Shown: piece by piece, positions 24,028 to 36,330 of the stretch
Layout: each line of letters begins with the position of its first letter
Numbering within the stretch: the first letter of the stretch is position 1
Assembly: GCA_019054805.1 (NCBI GenBank)
Contig: JAHQIY010000007.1
Location: 873,501-937,500 of the forward strand
Source of the DNA: Brachionus manjavacas
Taxonomy: Eukaryota; Rotifera; Eurotatoria; Ploima; Brachionidae
Length of the DNA: 64,000 nucleotides
Reading direction: 5' to 3'
Program-made: the position numbers and the translations under genes
Notes under the pieces: model-generated
Database searches by the model: none
Seen by the model: the letters and a program-made list of their open reading frames with translations, nothing else
Told to the model about the DNA's origin: nothing

Positions 24028-24310
24028 AATTCATTTGTCATTATTAAAAAGTAAATTTTTTAGACAAAAATGTTTTTAAAGCTAATTCTGTTACTAAATC
24101 TTGATATTCTTTTAAAAAATTAATCCAGTTCCGAATACAATTAGCTTTTGTTGCTTATGTGAATGCTTGTTAACACCTTAAAAATTTTCTTTGGCACCAC
24201 TTCAATTTTTTTCTTAAGCAAATATTCGTTTAATTTTCTAAATGAAAAAAAACTCAAACAAAAAATATTTTTGAGAATTTGTTTTAAACGCCTGAAATTT
24301 GCTAATAACT
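24028..24310 (-). repeat. decayed duplicate of the flank of SLC26 copy A
   Basis: Matches 6825-7180 in order: ATTCATTTGTCATTATTAAA, TTAAATCTTGATATTC, GGCACCACTTCAA and the minus-strand remnant KKKIEVVPKK. The open frame seen at 6929-7162 is destroyed here. It shows that the duplicated unit was longer than the SLC26 gene and was later split here by the MULE and LINE. Confidence 0.6.
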
Positions 24311-24985
24311 TGATTTAATTAAAATAAAATTATCAAATTTTAGCCACCGTTGAACTTATTTAGTTTTTATATTTTCAGGATTTTTGTTAATTTATCAATT
24401 CACAATTTCTTTATTATTAAAAAAACGATCTCTTCAAATATTTCAGAATTATTTTTAATTTTTAATACACTTGTTTGTTATCAGAGGAAATTTTGTATTT
24501 TTTTCTAAAAAGTTAGAAATATTAACAGTTTTTTTTTTAAATATTTAATTTTTTTCAAGTTTAAAATATTAATTTTGATATAAAATATAAAAGAAAAAAA
24601 AAGATTTTATTAGAAAATTATTTTTTTATATATTTTAAATAATAACAAATTAAACTATTAATGAATATAGCATTAACTTTTTTTTAACTCAGAACATATG
24701 AAATGATTAAATTTGATTTAAATTAAAGCAGTTGTTTAGATTTTAATTCAAAAAATAGAATTCAGAATTCTAGGAGCAAATTTTTTATTCAGTTTGAATT
24801 AAAGGTAACTGATTTTGCAAAATTTTACCAGAAATTGTGTAATTTTTCGTAAAATTAAGTAAGAAACGTTTAGCATTATTGAGCTTTTTTTTACTTTTTC
24901 AAAATAAAATTATTTCAAAATTTTGGAAAAACAGTCAATTGTTACATATTTCTTACCAAAAACCTCATTTTTTTGTGCGTAAACA
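24311..24985. other. AT-rich stretch leading into miniature transposon copies
   Basis: No coding signal. From about 24810, scattered TTTTACC and GTAAAATTAAG words foreshadow the MITE copies. Confidence 0.4.
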
Positions 24986-24987
24986 TT

Positions 24988-25413
24988 TTGGAATAATTTT
25001 ACCAAAAGTTACGTAGTTTAATGTAAGCTAACGTAATTTTAGGTAAAATTACATGTTCTTACGAACTAATATTCACGTAAGATCACATTAACTTACTAAA
25101 AATAATGTAAAATTACATAATTTGCCGATTCTGGACCTTTTATAAAAGCACTGTATTACAAGAAGATAGGATGCTAAAATTCAATAAATTTTAGAGTCAT
25201 TGGTGAAATCAATAGAAAAGTCTTAGTCAATTTTTTGACCGTAAGCATTTAGAAAAGATTTTACCTATATTTACGTATTTTAATGTAAGCTTACGTAATT
25301 TTACGTAGAATTACATATAATTACCGACTAATATTTACGTAAGGTTACGGAAGCTGAACGTAACTTACGTAAATTACGTAATTTTACCAATTCTGGGCTT
25401 TTTGTATAACCAC
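24988..25413. repeat. two direct copies of the TTACGTAA-rich MITE
   Basis: Copy 2 is at about 24988-25155 and copy 3 at about 25252-25413, same orientation, about 262 bases apart. Shared order: TTTTACC, a TTTAATGTAAGCT block, ACGTAATTTTA, AAATTACAT, ACTAATATT, CACGTAAG or TACGTAAG, then a GGCTTTT/GGACCTTTT block and a CACTGTA end. Read on the minus strand the end is TACAGTG, then a loose tract, AAAGCCCAGAATTGG and TAAAATTACGTAA. It carries no gene. Confidence 0.6.
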
Positions 25414-26011
25414 TGTATAATTTGTATCTTTTTCTTATATTTTGCTTATCAAATTAATTTTCTAATGAGCTTATAAAACAAAATATTCTTCTAATAAATT
25501 TGATATATTTTTATTAAAATTGAGCTAAAAAAACTTTATTCCAAAAAAATTAATTCTTTTTAATTTAAATCATCATTTTCATGCTAAAAAATACCAAAAT
25601 ATTGATAAAATTTATCCAAGACTTATATGCTGATTCAGATTGATTTAATCAGAGCTGTTGCAAAGTCATAAAGGTTAAATCTAGTCTGAAATTTTGAAAT
25701 GTATATTTGAAGTTTAGAATGATTTTACTCTAAGATAGAAGGCCTAAATACTGCAATTTTTCAATCGATGATGATCTTCAACTTTTTGGCTTGATATTTT
25801 TTCACTCATTTTTTTTTTAAAAACCCTTTTAAATAATAAAAAAGTCAATTTACTGACTTTTGCAAAAGTATTAAATTAATATAATTTTTAGGATAATTTT
25901 TGAAATCTATAATGAGTGATAAAATTAAAAATAAAATTATTTACATTATATATTTGAAAAATAATATATTAAGGCTAACAAATCTATCTCTATTAATCTA
26001 AAATTAAAAAA
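25414..26011. other. AT-rich stretch, nothing seen
   Basis: Between the MITE copies and the 3' end of SLC26 copy C. Confidence 0.4.
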
Positions 26012-29000
26012 TTATATTCTTTTATTAATATTCAATGCATGAGTAACTGCATCATGAATTGTTAAATGAATGATTGTTTCATCGAAATATTCGTGTCCAT
26101 CAGCTGTTGCTTTGGTCATGCATTTTAATCTATCAGCAAATGCATCTAAATTAAACATTTCAGATTTTAAAAATTCAATATCCAGATTTTAAAAATGGAA
26201 TTTTAATTACCATTACAATGGGCCAAGAAAATCTTCACTCCAATTTCGTTGTAGTCCATAATCAGCTAATTTTTTTTTTACTAAAATTTTCAAAATTTAT
26301 GCCTAATTTATTTACCTGCTTAATAGTTTTGACACCCACAGAATCAATGAAATTAATAGGTGAGCAATCGATTATCAAAAAATTGAAATTGGGCATCGGT
26401 ATTTCAGAGTTTTCGTCAAAATTGTCTTCATCTTCAGAAAGATTGACGTGTCTTTTAGTTTTATTTCCTATTTGGGATTCAGTATCTGTATTTTGTCTTT
26501 CTGCTTGATGTTCAAACATTTCATACTCGGTCATATAGTTTTCATCTGTACTATTCTGTTGATTATTTTCATCATTCGAATCTTCCACTTTAATATCTTT
26601 TTTTAGAGTAGTTTTAAATATTTATTTAAGAACTAAAATAAATTTAAAAAACCTAATTCCTTATTGTTCAATACAAATACATCGACACATTTATCATTTA
26701 CTTTGTATTTTTTTTGTCTTGATCTGAAGAAAAAACCAACCAAAGGCTTAATAAAAAAATGACCTAACGATTTAAATAATAATAACTTGCGGCAGCCAAG
26801 TAGTCAATACGAATGCATAGCTACCGATAATAATTAATTAATAAATAAATACTATTTTGAAATATGTTGGAATTTCTTGGGAATGTTTTTTTCGTCTTTT
26901 ATCTAAGATTTTCATTTTGACTGCCATGTATTCTTGAGGTTTGGTATCTGTCAATTCATAAATAGATTTTTTAAACCCTGCTGAATTAGTTGCATGCAAA
27001 TCCGACTGGATTCTTACTATCTTAATTTTGTCAATTTCATGAGCCTAAATAAATTTTTTTTTTTTATTCCTTATCAAATAAAAATATTATCTTACATCTT
27101 TGTATAATTTTATGTCTTTGTAAAGTTCAGTTCCATATATGTTTCCTAGAATTGTTGCATATGGTCTAAAAAAATAAAAAAATAAAAATTATTTGAAATT
27201 TTAACAGCTAATCTTACTGAGAGGATCTTACTAAATGGGCAACAATGTAAAAAACAACTCCAACCCCTAGGCCGATTTCTACATCTAGAATAACAACTGA
27301 TAAAAATGTAATTAAAAATTGCATCTTGGTGAAAAAAAAATTAATTTTTTTAATTTTTAATTTAATGGAATAATTACGAATTCTAGTTTATTTATTTTCC
27401 AATAAAATTTCAACTCGAAAACTTTGAGTAATAGATTCTTCAACGATGCAATTATGATCGAAGCTAGACAGGCTTGTGGAAGAGCTTGAAATAGTGGAGC
27501 TATAAAGCCCAGTACTAGTGCAACTATTAAGCAGGATACAATTGAAACTAATTGAGTTTTTCCGCCTGCATTGTTTTGAACACACGAGCGAGCCAGTGAT
27601 CCTCCACTTGCCATACAATGAAAAAACGATGAAAACACATTACTAGCACCGTAAGCAAATAATTCTTGAGTAGTGTTGATCTTGTACCGATGCATTTTCG
27701 AAAATAAGTCGCATAGAGAAAAATTAATGGCAAATGAAACAATCGCTATTAGAAAAGCTTCTATTATCATATCTTTTACAATAAATAGAGGAGGTATTTG
27801 AGGAGGAGGTATTCTTAAGAAAATCTCATTAAAATTTCCAAACGCAGTTTTTTTAAAATTTAATTACCCAGCTTGGATCGGACCAATTACTTTGACATCA
27901 AAATTTTCACTAAATTTAGCAAAATGAGAAATTATTGTTCCAAAGATTACCTTTTTTTAAATTAAATTAAAAATTAAAGCAAAAAAAAAAAGAAAAAAAA
28001 ATTTACAATTAGCAGTTCAGTTGGAAATGGCACTTAAATATTATTAAATGAGTTTATTTTTTTTTGATTTATTGCCAAAAGCTTATGACTCTATTATTTT
28101 CCAAATAAAATTTTAAATAATTTTTACTGTAATAAATGTTTAATGACTAAAAAAGATTAAAATTCAAATCAAAAAAATTAAGAGACTAACTTGCTTTGGC
28201 AAAAAAAATTGATTCTAAAGTTACCAATCATTTTTTTTGAGTATCGTTCGTTGATGTGAATTTTTATCACCATTAAAATAGTTATGCAAACCAATGATAT
28301 GATAACAGTGGCTAGATGAGCTGTGCTCAAATTGGAAAATATGTCAATATACGTCTATAGTCATTTTGTATTTAAATTTATTTTTAAATTTTTAAATAAA
28401 AATTTTACTTTTGGTATTTTGAAAGCTCCTGAAAATCCTTTGGTAGAAATTCCAAGAACAGATTTTAATTGTGAAGTTAAAACATGAATGGCACTTCCTT
28501 TAATTTAATTAATTTATCAAAAATTTCATTATTTTATTCTAATGCTTACCAGCCAAAAAACCATTTACCAAAGGCTCGCTTAAGTATGATGTAAGAAATC
28601 CGAGTTGGAAAAAGAACATAACTATCTGAATGATACCAACCCAGAACGTAGTGGCCATCACAATCAAAACTTTTGCTTGATCTCGATCCAAACTCAAAAA
28701 ATTCGAAGCGTCTATGTTCTGTGAAATATTGTTTGCCAAATTAAATTCGTATAGTGTTTTATTAAAGCCCTCAGGTGGAGCATATTTTCCTTCAAGTTGA
28801 GATAGTGATGTGCCTACCATTAGTGCGACAATTGCCAAAGTTCCAATTGATATCTGTCTTGAAGTTCCAAAAATCCAATAGATCAAAGCTGGAAAGAACG
28901 AGCTGTAAAGACCATAAATTGGCGGAATATTTACCAATAGAGCATATCCCATGCTTTCGGGTATGTGCATTATTCCAACAGTAAGACCAGCCAAGAGATC

Positions 29001-29297
29001 TGCTAACAGCCATTCTTTAAAATTGTAGCTTCGAATCCATTTCCATGCCGGAAATCTATTTATTAAGTTTTTTTTAAAGCAATCCTTTCCTGGCGAACAG
29101 CTTTTAATTAGCATGTTCTTCATGAACAAAAGAATACTAAATCCTACGAAATTTGCCGATTTGTATTTATGATGAAATTTTGCATGATTGTATACCGGAC
29201 GATTAATGTTAATGTCTACCGACAAGCTCTCATCTTCTCTGTATTTCTTTGTTTCTTCTTTTCTAATATTTTTTTTCCAGAATAAAATTCTTTGCAT
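26012..29297 (-). CDS. SLC26 anion transporter copy C (divergent, intact)
   Basis: Thirteen exons: 28550-29297, 28409-28497, 28225-28354, 28007-28032, 27868-27950, 27378-27813, 27218-27324, 27096-27165, 26853-27044, 26653-26746, 26316-26596, 26211-26265, 26012-26145; about 814 aa, GT..AG throughout and in phase. N-terminus MQRILFWKKN matches copy A. Core motifs: GIMHIPESMGYALLVNIPPI, ALIYWIFGTSRQISIG and GGSLARSCVQNNAGGK with the conserved arginine. The loop before the STAS core is long and acidic (many D, E, N, Q). STAS reads FNFLIIDCSPINFIDSVGVK and ends DAFADRLKCM. Exon sizes equal those of A and B up to exon 9; the STAS loop exon is split by an extra intron here. This copy shares no recent sequence exchange with A or B. 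Confidence 0.93.
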
Positions 29298-32200
29298 TTT
29301 CTGTATTAAAAAAATTTAAAATTTCACTTTTAAACTTTTCTCTTTAAATAGAATTCAAAGATTAGTTCTTGACCTATAAAAAGTTAAAACTTAAAATAAT
29401 TGAACTGAAAAAATTCCCTTTATTTTGATTTAAGAATCGGCAACTTTTTATAGTTCAAGATTTTGTTTCAAGTAATTTATGGTCAAAAATTAAGTTTTTT
29501 TATACTAAATTCATTGTTTTTTAAAAGTCGAAATTCTGGTTTTAAAACTAGATTTTTATCAAGAATTTGGAACAAATAGATTGTTTCAGAAGCTATATTC
29601 TTTTTTCAAGGAAAATAAGAATCTGAAAAATTTATAAAAAAGCGTCAATAAATGTGATTTTGTTGTATAAGTCATAAAAAGAAAAATGCTTTGCATAAAT
29701 GTTCTATTTTAAATTGTTTTTGAACAGATTTAAATTGATAAAAAAAATTCTAAAATGTATTTTTAAAAAAATCTTGATCTATTTGAGTTATTTTTAGAAT
29801 GCTTTTTTTTAAATGTTAAAAAAGTAAATAAAAAAATAATGAATTTTTTATAAAACCAAATTTAAAAAAAACAAATAAAAAAATCTAATTTTTAAGATTT
29901 CCCATCTTATTTAGATGCTATAAAAAAACAAAGTCTAAAGCTTTTAGTAATCCAATATATAGATACTAGAGCTTTCATAACAAAAATTATGCAAATTTAA
30001 ATTTTTTACTCTAACTACTAATTTTTGTTGCACAAGAATCGTATTGTTGTCAAAAAAAATTAAATGAGCTCTATGATTCTTTATTTTTGCTAAATGAGAT
30101 CGACTCAGGAGCTCTTTAACATAACTTCCCATTTCGTAATAGTTTTTGTTCGCATGGTAAAAAAACATTCACAACAGTTTTTTTTTAAATGAGAACATAC
30201 TTTGAAATATTTTAACCAGGTAGTCATTTAACAATTAAAATTTTAATTATACATCCTATTTTATTAATATTGTATTCTTTTGATACTTTGTGCTATTTTC
30301 GTCGTTGCTTTTGAACAAACTTATTTTTTAATGTTCAAATATCTAAATTTTTTAAAATTTAAATCTATTTTTAGATAAATAGAATGCACTTAAAAATAAT
30401 TCTATATTCAAACAGAAGAAGGTGAAAATATAAATAAAATAAGTCTTTTTGGGAAGGGACTAAACGAAAAATTATTTTCTTATCATCTAATAATTGATAT
30501 TGTAAATCTCTGCATTGAATATTATCGGAAATTACGGTTTTAAAAATCACAAAGAAGATTTAAATTTTAAAATACTACATTTTTTAATACAATTATCAAA
30601 TATTTTGAATTTTTGATGCATATACGGTATTTCCTTGTTCAATATTTCAGCCTCAAAAAGATGATAAAGCATTTTTTGCTTGCATCACATGCTCCAAAAA
30701 AAAATTAATTCCTTGGGTCTGCATTAAATCAAGTTTTTTAATTTTAAAGCTTGAGATTTTCGCCAAAAATTATAAATAAAAAAAAACCTAATGTTCAAAA
30801 TGATTTAAAGTTAAATTTATATAATAAAGAAAAAAGTTATTGCCAATTTCTTGAAATATTAGAATATTTACGATCTAAACTAAGATTTTTTTCGGTATGA
30901 TAAATTTATCTTTTTTCTTTGGCTGTGTTGTTGGTTTCTTGGTTTAAAGTTATTTAAGCTGTAAATTAATTTGTTCTTGAAACCAAAGTTTAAAAGCTCG
31001 GATTTAAATTTGTTCTGGAATCTTCGAATATACAAATTCAGAAAATTGAAAGAATTAAACAAAATTTAATTTTTCTCAAACTTTTAGTCGTCAAATTTAA
31101 ACAATTTAAGTAAGGAAGAGTTAAAGATTTTATTAGTTTGAAAAAAGGAGTTGCATTGGTATTGACATGGTCTTTTCTATTTTGCTATTATTGTGAAAAG
31201 GAGTCTTAATGAACTTCCAATATCTTCACCACCTTTTCAATTATTTTTTATTAAAATTTAAAACTAATTTTAAATTAGATTGATTTAAAATGCTCACAAA
31301 TTCTGATCAAAATCAAAACGAATTTTTTAGAGTATTATTAATGGTTGAATTTAGGTGATACATTGAATTATCAGCTTTTAATATTTTAACTGATACAATA
31401 ATTAATAACTTATTCTTATAAATGAATAGTAGAATTTTTATTTCGGAAAAAAAATTACCAATTTAAATACTTTTTTTAATTATTAGTCTTTAAATAATTA
31501 GAGACAATTTTGTATTTATGTAATTTTATGAAATGTTTTTATAAAGGAATATTGACGAAAATCTTTATTGGTAACTAAAATTTCGAAGAAAATATTAAAC
31601 AGAAATTTTAAGTTTTTTCAAAAAAATTTTAACCTTACAAATTTAAAATTTACTATAATTTCGGTTTTTTGTTTAGTCATTTTTTTTAAATTTCACTGAA
31701 TAATTATCAATTTATTTTTAAAAGGTCAATTTTCGTTGAATTCCATTCAAAAAATTATTTTAATAATCAATTAAATATTTTAATTTTTTATTAAAAATTC
31801 AATATTAAATATTAATTAAAATATTTATTTTAACCAAGCATCCAAGCATTAACAATTTGGCAAATTTAAGTTTATAACCAAATTGTCATGATCATGCTGA
31901 AAAATTTTCAGTCTCTAAAAGGTTCTTAAGTAATTTTTGATTTATTTCATATATTAGAATATTTTCAAAGTTAAGTAAACATTCAATTTAGACTGAATTG
32001 TTTAAAGCTGCAAATTTCTGCAAATTTCTTGCAGAATTATGATTCAAATTATGTACAATAATTTCTATAAAAAGGTATGCTACACATTAAAATACATTTG
32101 ATCTGTAAACAACGTTAAAAAAATTTTTTTTAATATAATTTTTGAGCATGACCAATTTGCAAACAATTTGCTTTCTCCGATCATCTATTTTGGTAAAAAA

Positions 32201-32720
32201 TTTATTCCATCAAACATGATTTTAAACAGCTGAATTAAGTCTTCTCTCATATGTGACTTTGAAAAAAAGTCTTTATAAAGCGCATGTCTCAACATTTGAG
32301 AGCTGTTCCAAAGACCAAACAAAAAGCGCATTAAATATTCTCATGATTTTTTTAAAGTTAAAAAGATTTAAAGAAATTATTTTAATTAAAAAAAATCAAT
32401 TCAATGTCAACCAAAATATCATGGAAACAATTGAACAAAAAAAAACAATGTACTTTTAATTTTTAATTCGTAAATCAAATAATTTAGCCACTTTTTTGTT
32501 CCACAAAGTGCACTTTCACCAAAATAATCCCTTTTCTATTTAAATAAAAATACACTGCTCTCCAGTTTACTTAATATAAACAGCGGTTCATACTGCATTG
32601 ATGTTTGGGTATTTAAACGAAATTGTTTGATGAAAGTTGGCTTTTCTTTTTAAAATTCTCTAAACCCCAGAAAAGTTTTACTGTATCATAGAATAATAAT
32701 TCAAGCTTTTTTTTGTCTAG
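29298..32720. other. long AT-rich gene-poor stretch
   Basis: Short open frames at 29944-30168 (-) and 30880-31062 (-) lack splice context, homology or convincing composition. I see no repeat family I can name. Confidence 0.4.
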
Positions 32721-32849
32721 GCTACAAATACCTTGAAAGCACGTTTGGCAAAAAGAAAACAAAAATATCAAGTAATTTGATATCATTTGGACGAGCGATT
32801 GATTTTAGCATAATATTTACATGTGGCTTGCAAATAGGAATTTACATAG
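32721..32849 (+). other. orphan internal exon candidate, membrane-protein-like
   Basis: Preceded by a strong acceptor (TTTTTTTTGTCTAG) and followed by GTAATA. Only one frame is open: GYKYLESTFGKKKTKIS, then NLISFGRAIDFSIIFTCGLQ and IGIYIG. The second part is a plausible transmembrane helix after a basic stretch. Length 129, phase 1 in and phase 1 out. No start exon or family was found. Joined to the exon candidate at 34312 it would end DVYV-stop. Confidence 0.35.
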
Positions 32850-34311
32850 GTAATAAACAAAAATTTGTGTTGAAGAGAAAAAAAAACCGGGATAGACAAA
32901 TATTCAACAGGTAAAAGTAGAGAATGGATTCAAATAATAAACATTCAAATTTAATCTAAATCATTTTAATCAATCGAGTCTGGCTTTTTTAAGTTAGTAA
33001 ATATAGAACAAAACGAAAATAAAATGTGTTTTAGATAACTTAAAAATGCTCGGATTTAGTTGTTCTATTAAAGAGAGAAACCAAAAACAAGGTTACTTTT
33101 ATTTAATTAGGGGTCTAATCACTAATAATGGTGTTAAGTAGACATTTATTTTTTTTTGGCATATCTTAATCAAAATTAATATGTACAAGTTATAATATTT
33201 GTTTTAAAAAATCAAAAAACTTTGAGAATATATTTAAATGTTTATCCAGACATTCCATTATTTTACGTCTATTGTTTAATTTATATTAATTACATGTTCA
33301 TTTAAAATTTGGATTATCATGCATTATAGAATTCTCTTTAAAAAACTTAATAAAAAATTCTCTTTTTATCCATTTTCTAAAATTTTTATTAACTTAAATG
33401 TTAAAAAAAAATGATATTTTAGCTTTATGAAAAGTGAATTAAAAAAAAAAATAAAAAGTCCTTTGATTTGATGATTAGACTTTTTTTAAAATTTTTTTTC
33501 TTAAATAAAATTTAAAAATTTTAAATTCATCAAGAATACTAATTCACCTTTTTCTTAAGTTAACCTGAGTTAGATTTGTTGAGATTTTTTTTGATAACAA
33601 TTTTTTAAAATAATTTATTTTAAAAATTAAAAACTCTAAGAAATTTTAATTAGAATCACTTACCGAAACCTTCAAGGCGTTTAAGCAGTTCATTTCACTT
33701 GTTTATATTTCAAATGACAAAGTCAAAGTTAAAATCTAAATTTTATATTTATTTAATTAAATATTTGATTAAGAAAATAAAAATATCCTGTTTAACCATA
33801 TTCAAAAATCGATTATTAGACTTCCGACACTTAAAATGTGATTTGAACGACGTTCATATTTAAAATTTAATTTTTCATTTTTACCAAGGATTTTCTCTTA
33901 ATTTAAATTAGAATCCAAGTAAACATACCTGAGAAAATGCTCTTAAAATTGTGATAAGTTGACGATTAAGCTTTTAATTCCAACTAATGTCAGTCATCAA
34001 AAGCACTAAGAAATCATAGAATAGGAAGAATCTTAATAAATATTTTGTTTATATTGTAAACAAATCGTGATCAGTGACAGCAAAACAGATTAAAAATTAA
34101 TCATGCTTTAATAGATTTTATGACATGTTTGTTTAGCTAATATTGTCTTAATTGTAGTATTTTATATCACTAAAGTCGACAAGTCACTTTTTATATGTGA
34201 AAAATTTGAATTAAATTTTCAAGCATTTTTTAATTTTCAAATATCATTTATTATGTTATCTTATTACCGAAATATGATGTTTATATCAGATTTAAGTTTA
34301 TTTTTTGCTAG
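32850..34311. other. AT-rich stretch, nothing seen
   Basis: No exon with supporting splice sites between the two orphan exon candidates. Confidence 0.35.
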
Positions 34312-34368
34312 ACGTTTACGTTTAATATCAAGGCATCGTAATAAAAGTCAAAAGAGCCTGTTTCTCCC
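34312..34368 (+). other. orphan exon candidate with strong splice signals
   Basis: Bounded by TTTATTTTTTGCTAG and GTAAGT, the best-formed pair in this region. The frame RLRLISRHRNKSQKSLFLP is open. If joined in phase to 32721-32849, the other frame stops after four codons. No homology recognised. Confidence 0.25.
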
Positions 34369-35554
34369 GTAAGTTAGATTAATTTAAAAAAAAAATTTGG
34401 ATCTGATTACAAAATAAAAAATTTATCAGCAAAACCTAATCAAGATATCAATTAGCCATGTTTTTAGAGAGGGGTATCAAGTAATACAACTTCTTAAAAT
34501 TGGGCTTAATTTAATTTTTTAAATAGGGTAGGTTTTTTTTTAGGAGATTGTAAATCAAAACTAAACAACTTAGTAGAATATTTTCAGAATTTTAATTCTT
34601 GAATCAATCTAAAACAATGACTTATTTCTGTTTTACAAGTTAATAAAAATTCAAATAAATCAATCATTTTGATGATAGGGTTCAATAAATATGCTTTTAT
34701 ATTTCACATTTTTTAATTCCTCAAAGACAGGTTGAAAAAATTCGACGGGTCATTTAGATTTTAAAAACTGAGAATCTCAATTTTGTAAAAATATTAGATG
34801 TCAGCTCGAAGAGAGATAAGCAATTTAATTAGAACACTTTCCAAAGATATCACGGAAAATTCCGTTTTATCCGAAAATCAAACATTTTTGACCAAGTACA
34901 AAAACCAATAAACCTTCGAATAAGATGGAAGATCTGTATTTGCTTAACCTTTTCCATTCATCTTAGTACAATGGCAATTTTTATCTAACATTTTTTAAAG
35001 TTTAAATTCAAGTGTTAATCATAAAAGAAGCATTTTTTTTATTTTAGGTATTAAAAAGCACGTTGGTTGTCGACAGTCTCTATTGTATTTCTTTTATTCA
35101 AATACATGACTTTTGCTTTCATTTATTTTTGAAAAGAAAAAATTCAAGTTTAAACGAATTAAATGAATCAAGTTACTTTTTAATTAAAAAAAAGTCTATA
35201 CTTATCGTGATTTTTGTTTCCATTTATCTAAAAATCATTCAAAAGTTTAAGAAAATGAAAATATTTCCTCTTTCAAAAAAAATGATTATTGAAAGCAAAG
35301 CATAAAAATGATTGCTTTAATTTTTTTTATCTAGATAGGTGATCCATTAAACTTTTTAATTTAGTTGCCAGTTAAATTTTTGAAGATATTTAAATATCCG
35401 CTCTTTTATCCTCTATAGACAAGATTTCTTTAAGATGTTCACCTATTAATTAAGGAAATGTTTATTTATCAAAAGAATGTCTATCATTTTTCTTAGGCCG
35501 AAGAAAATTAATAGTTTTGTCGAAAAGAAAAGAGAATAGCTTATTGTTTTAATT
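34369..35554. other. AT-rich stretch
   Basis: Holds one 80-codon open frame (35063-35305, +) of low-complexity hydrophobic and lysine content. It has no supporting feature and is not called. Confidence 0.4.
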
Positions 35555-35800
35555 TTATTTATCTAATTTCAAAATTTTATTTGTGTGTATGCTATCAGAG
35601 ACTTTCATGAAGTCAATGAATGTTAAGAACAATGGACTGTTCCATTCTAAACCCTCTTGTTTTAAAATGTTTTTAAGAGAAAATATCTGGTCAATGCACC
35701 CTCTGCCTCTTCCTGACCCTGCTTGCTCAAAGTTCACCATTCAATGTCACTCTGATTCTACCCAGAATTATACAGCAGACTTTCTTGCTTGTTATTAGTA
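35555..35800 (-). mobile_element. LINE reverse transcriptase fragment (RTE-like)
   Basis: Reads EQAGSGRGRGCIDQIFSLKN, ILKQEGLEWNSPLFLTFIDF and MKVSDSIH. This is the E-Q-A-G-F-R-x-G-R-x-C-x-D-Q-I-F block and the motif A (F-I-D-F-x-K-A-F-D-S) of RTE-like elements, with the motif A alanine-phenylalanine changed. Both sides are lost. It is probably from the same broad family as the tail at 3194-3365. Confidence 0.7.
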
Positions 35801-36149
35801 GAAGTGCTAAATTTTTTTAAGAAAATACTGAAAATGGAAACAGAAATGAATGAAATATTATCCACGAATTCTTTTTTCTTTATAATAGAATTTAATTGTT
35901 CTTGGAACAAAGAGTTTAAAAGTTGAGGAATATTTTTTAATAAGATACTAGCAATATACAAGCATTTATAGCAATGAGCTTTGTATAGTGATGATTAAGA
36001 TCATTATACGTCCTTCTTTCATCATACAAATGCAAACATATTTGTTTTTATTAAAATTGAAAAAATAAATAGAATTTTTTAGGAATTTTAAATTTTAGAT
36101 TAAATGAAATCGAAATCTAGACAAATTTTTTCTCTTTTTTTCAGTTTCC

Positions 36150-36330
36150 TTACATTTTGACTTTTAAGAAAGCTTTTGTATGTAAATTTCTAAATGTTCC
36201 ATGTTTGACAAACAGGTAAGAATTGTTATTGTGGCATGTTGCTCTGTGTACTTTGAAAATTATCCTAAGTGCTCTATTTTGTAAAAATGAAATTGATTTT
36301 TAAGATTGATAATAGTTTAATTAATAGTAT
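36150..36330 (-). mobile_element. LINE C-terminal fragment
   Basis: Reads LQNRALRIIFKVHRATCHNN and then FVKHGTFRNLHTKAFLK in one frame. The L-Q-N-R-A-x-R-I-I-F block is typical of the post-reverse-transcriptase region of Jockey/CR1-type elements. Nothing else of the element is seen. Confidence 0.5.

Noticed and set aside
35063-35305. 80-codon plus-strand open frame
   Set aside because: Low-complexity isoleucine/lysine/phenylalanine content expected by chance in AT-rich DNA; no splice or start context.
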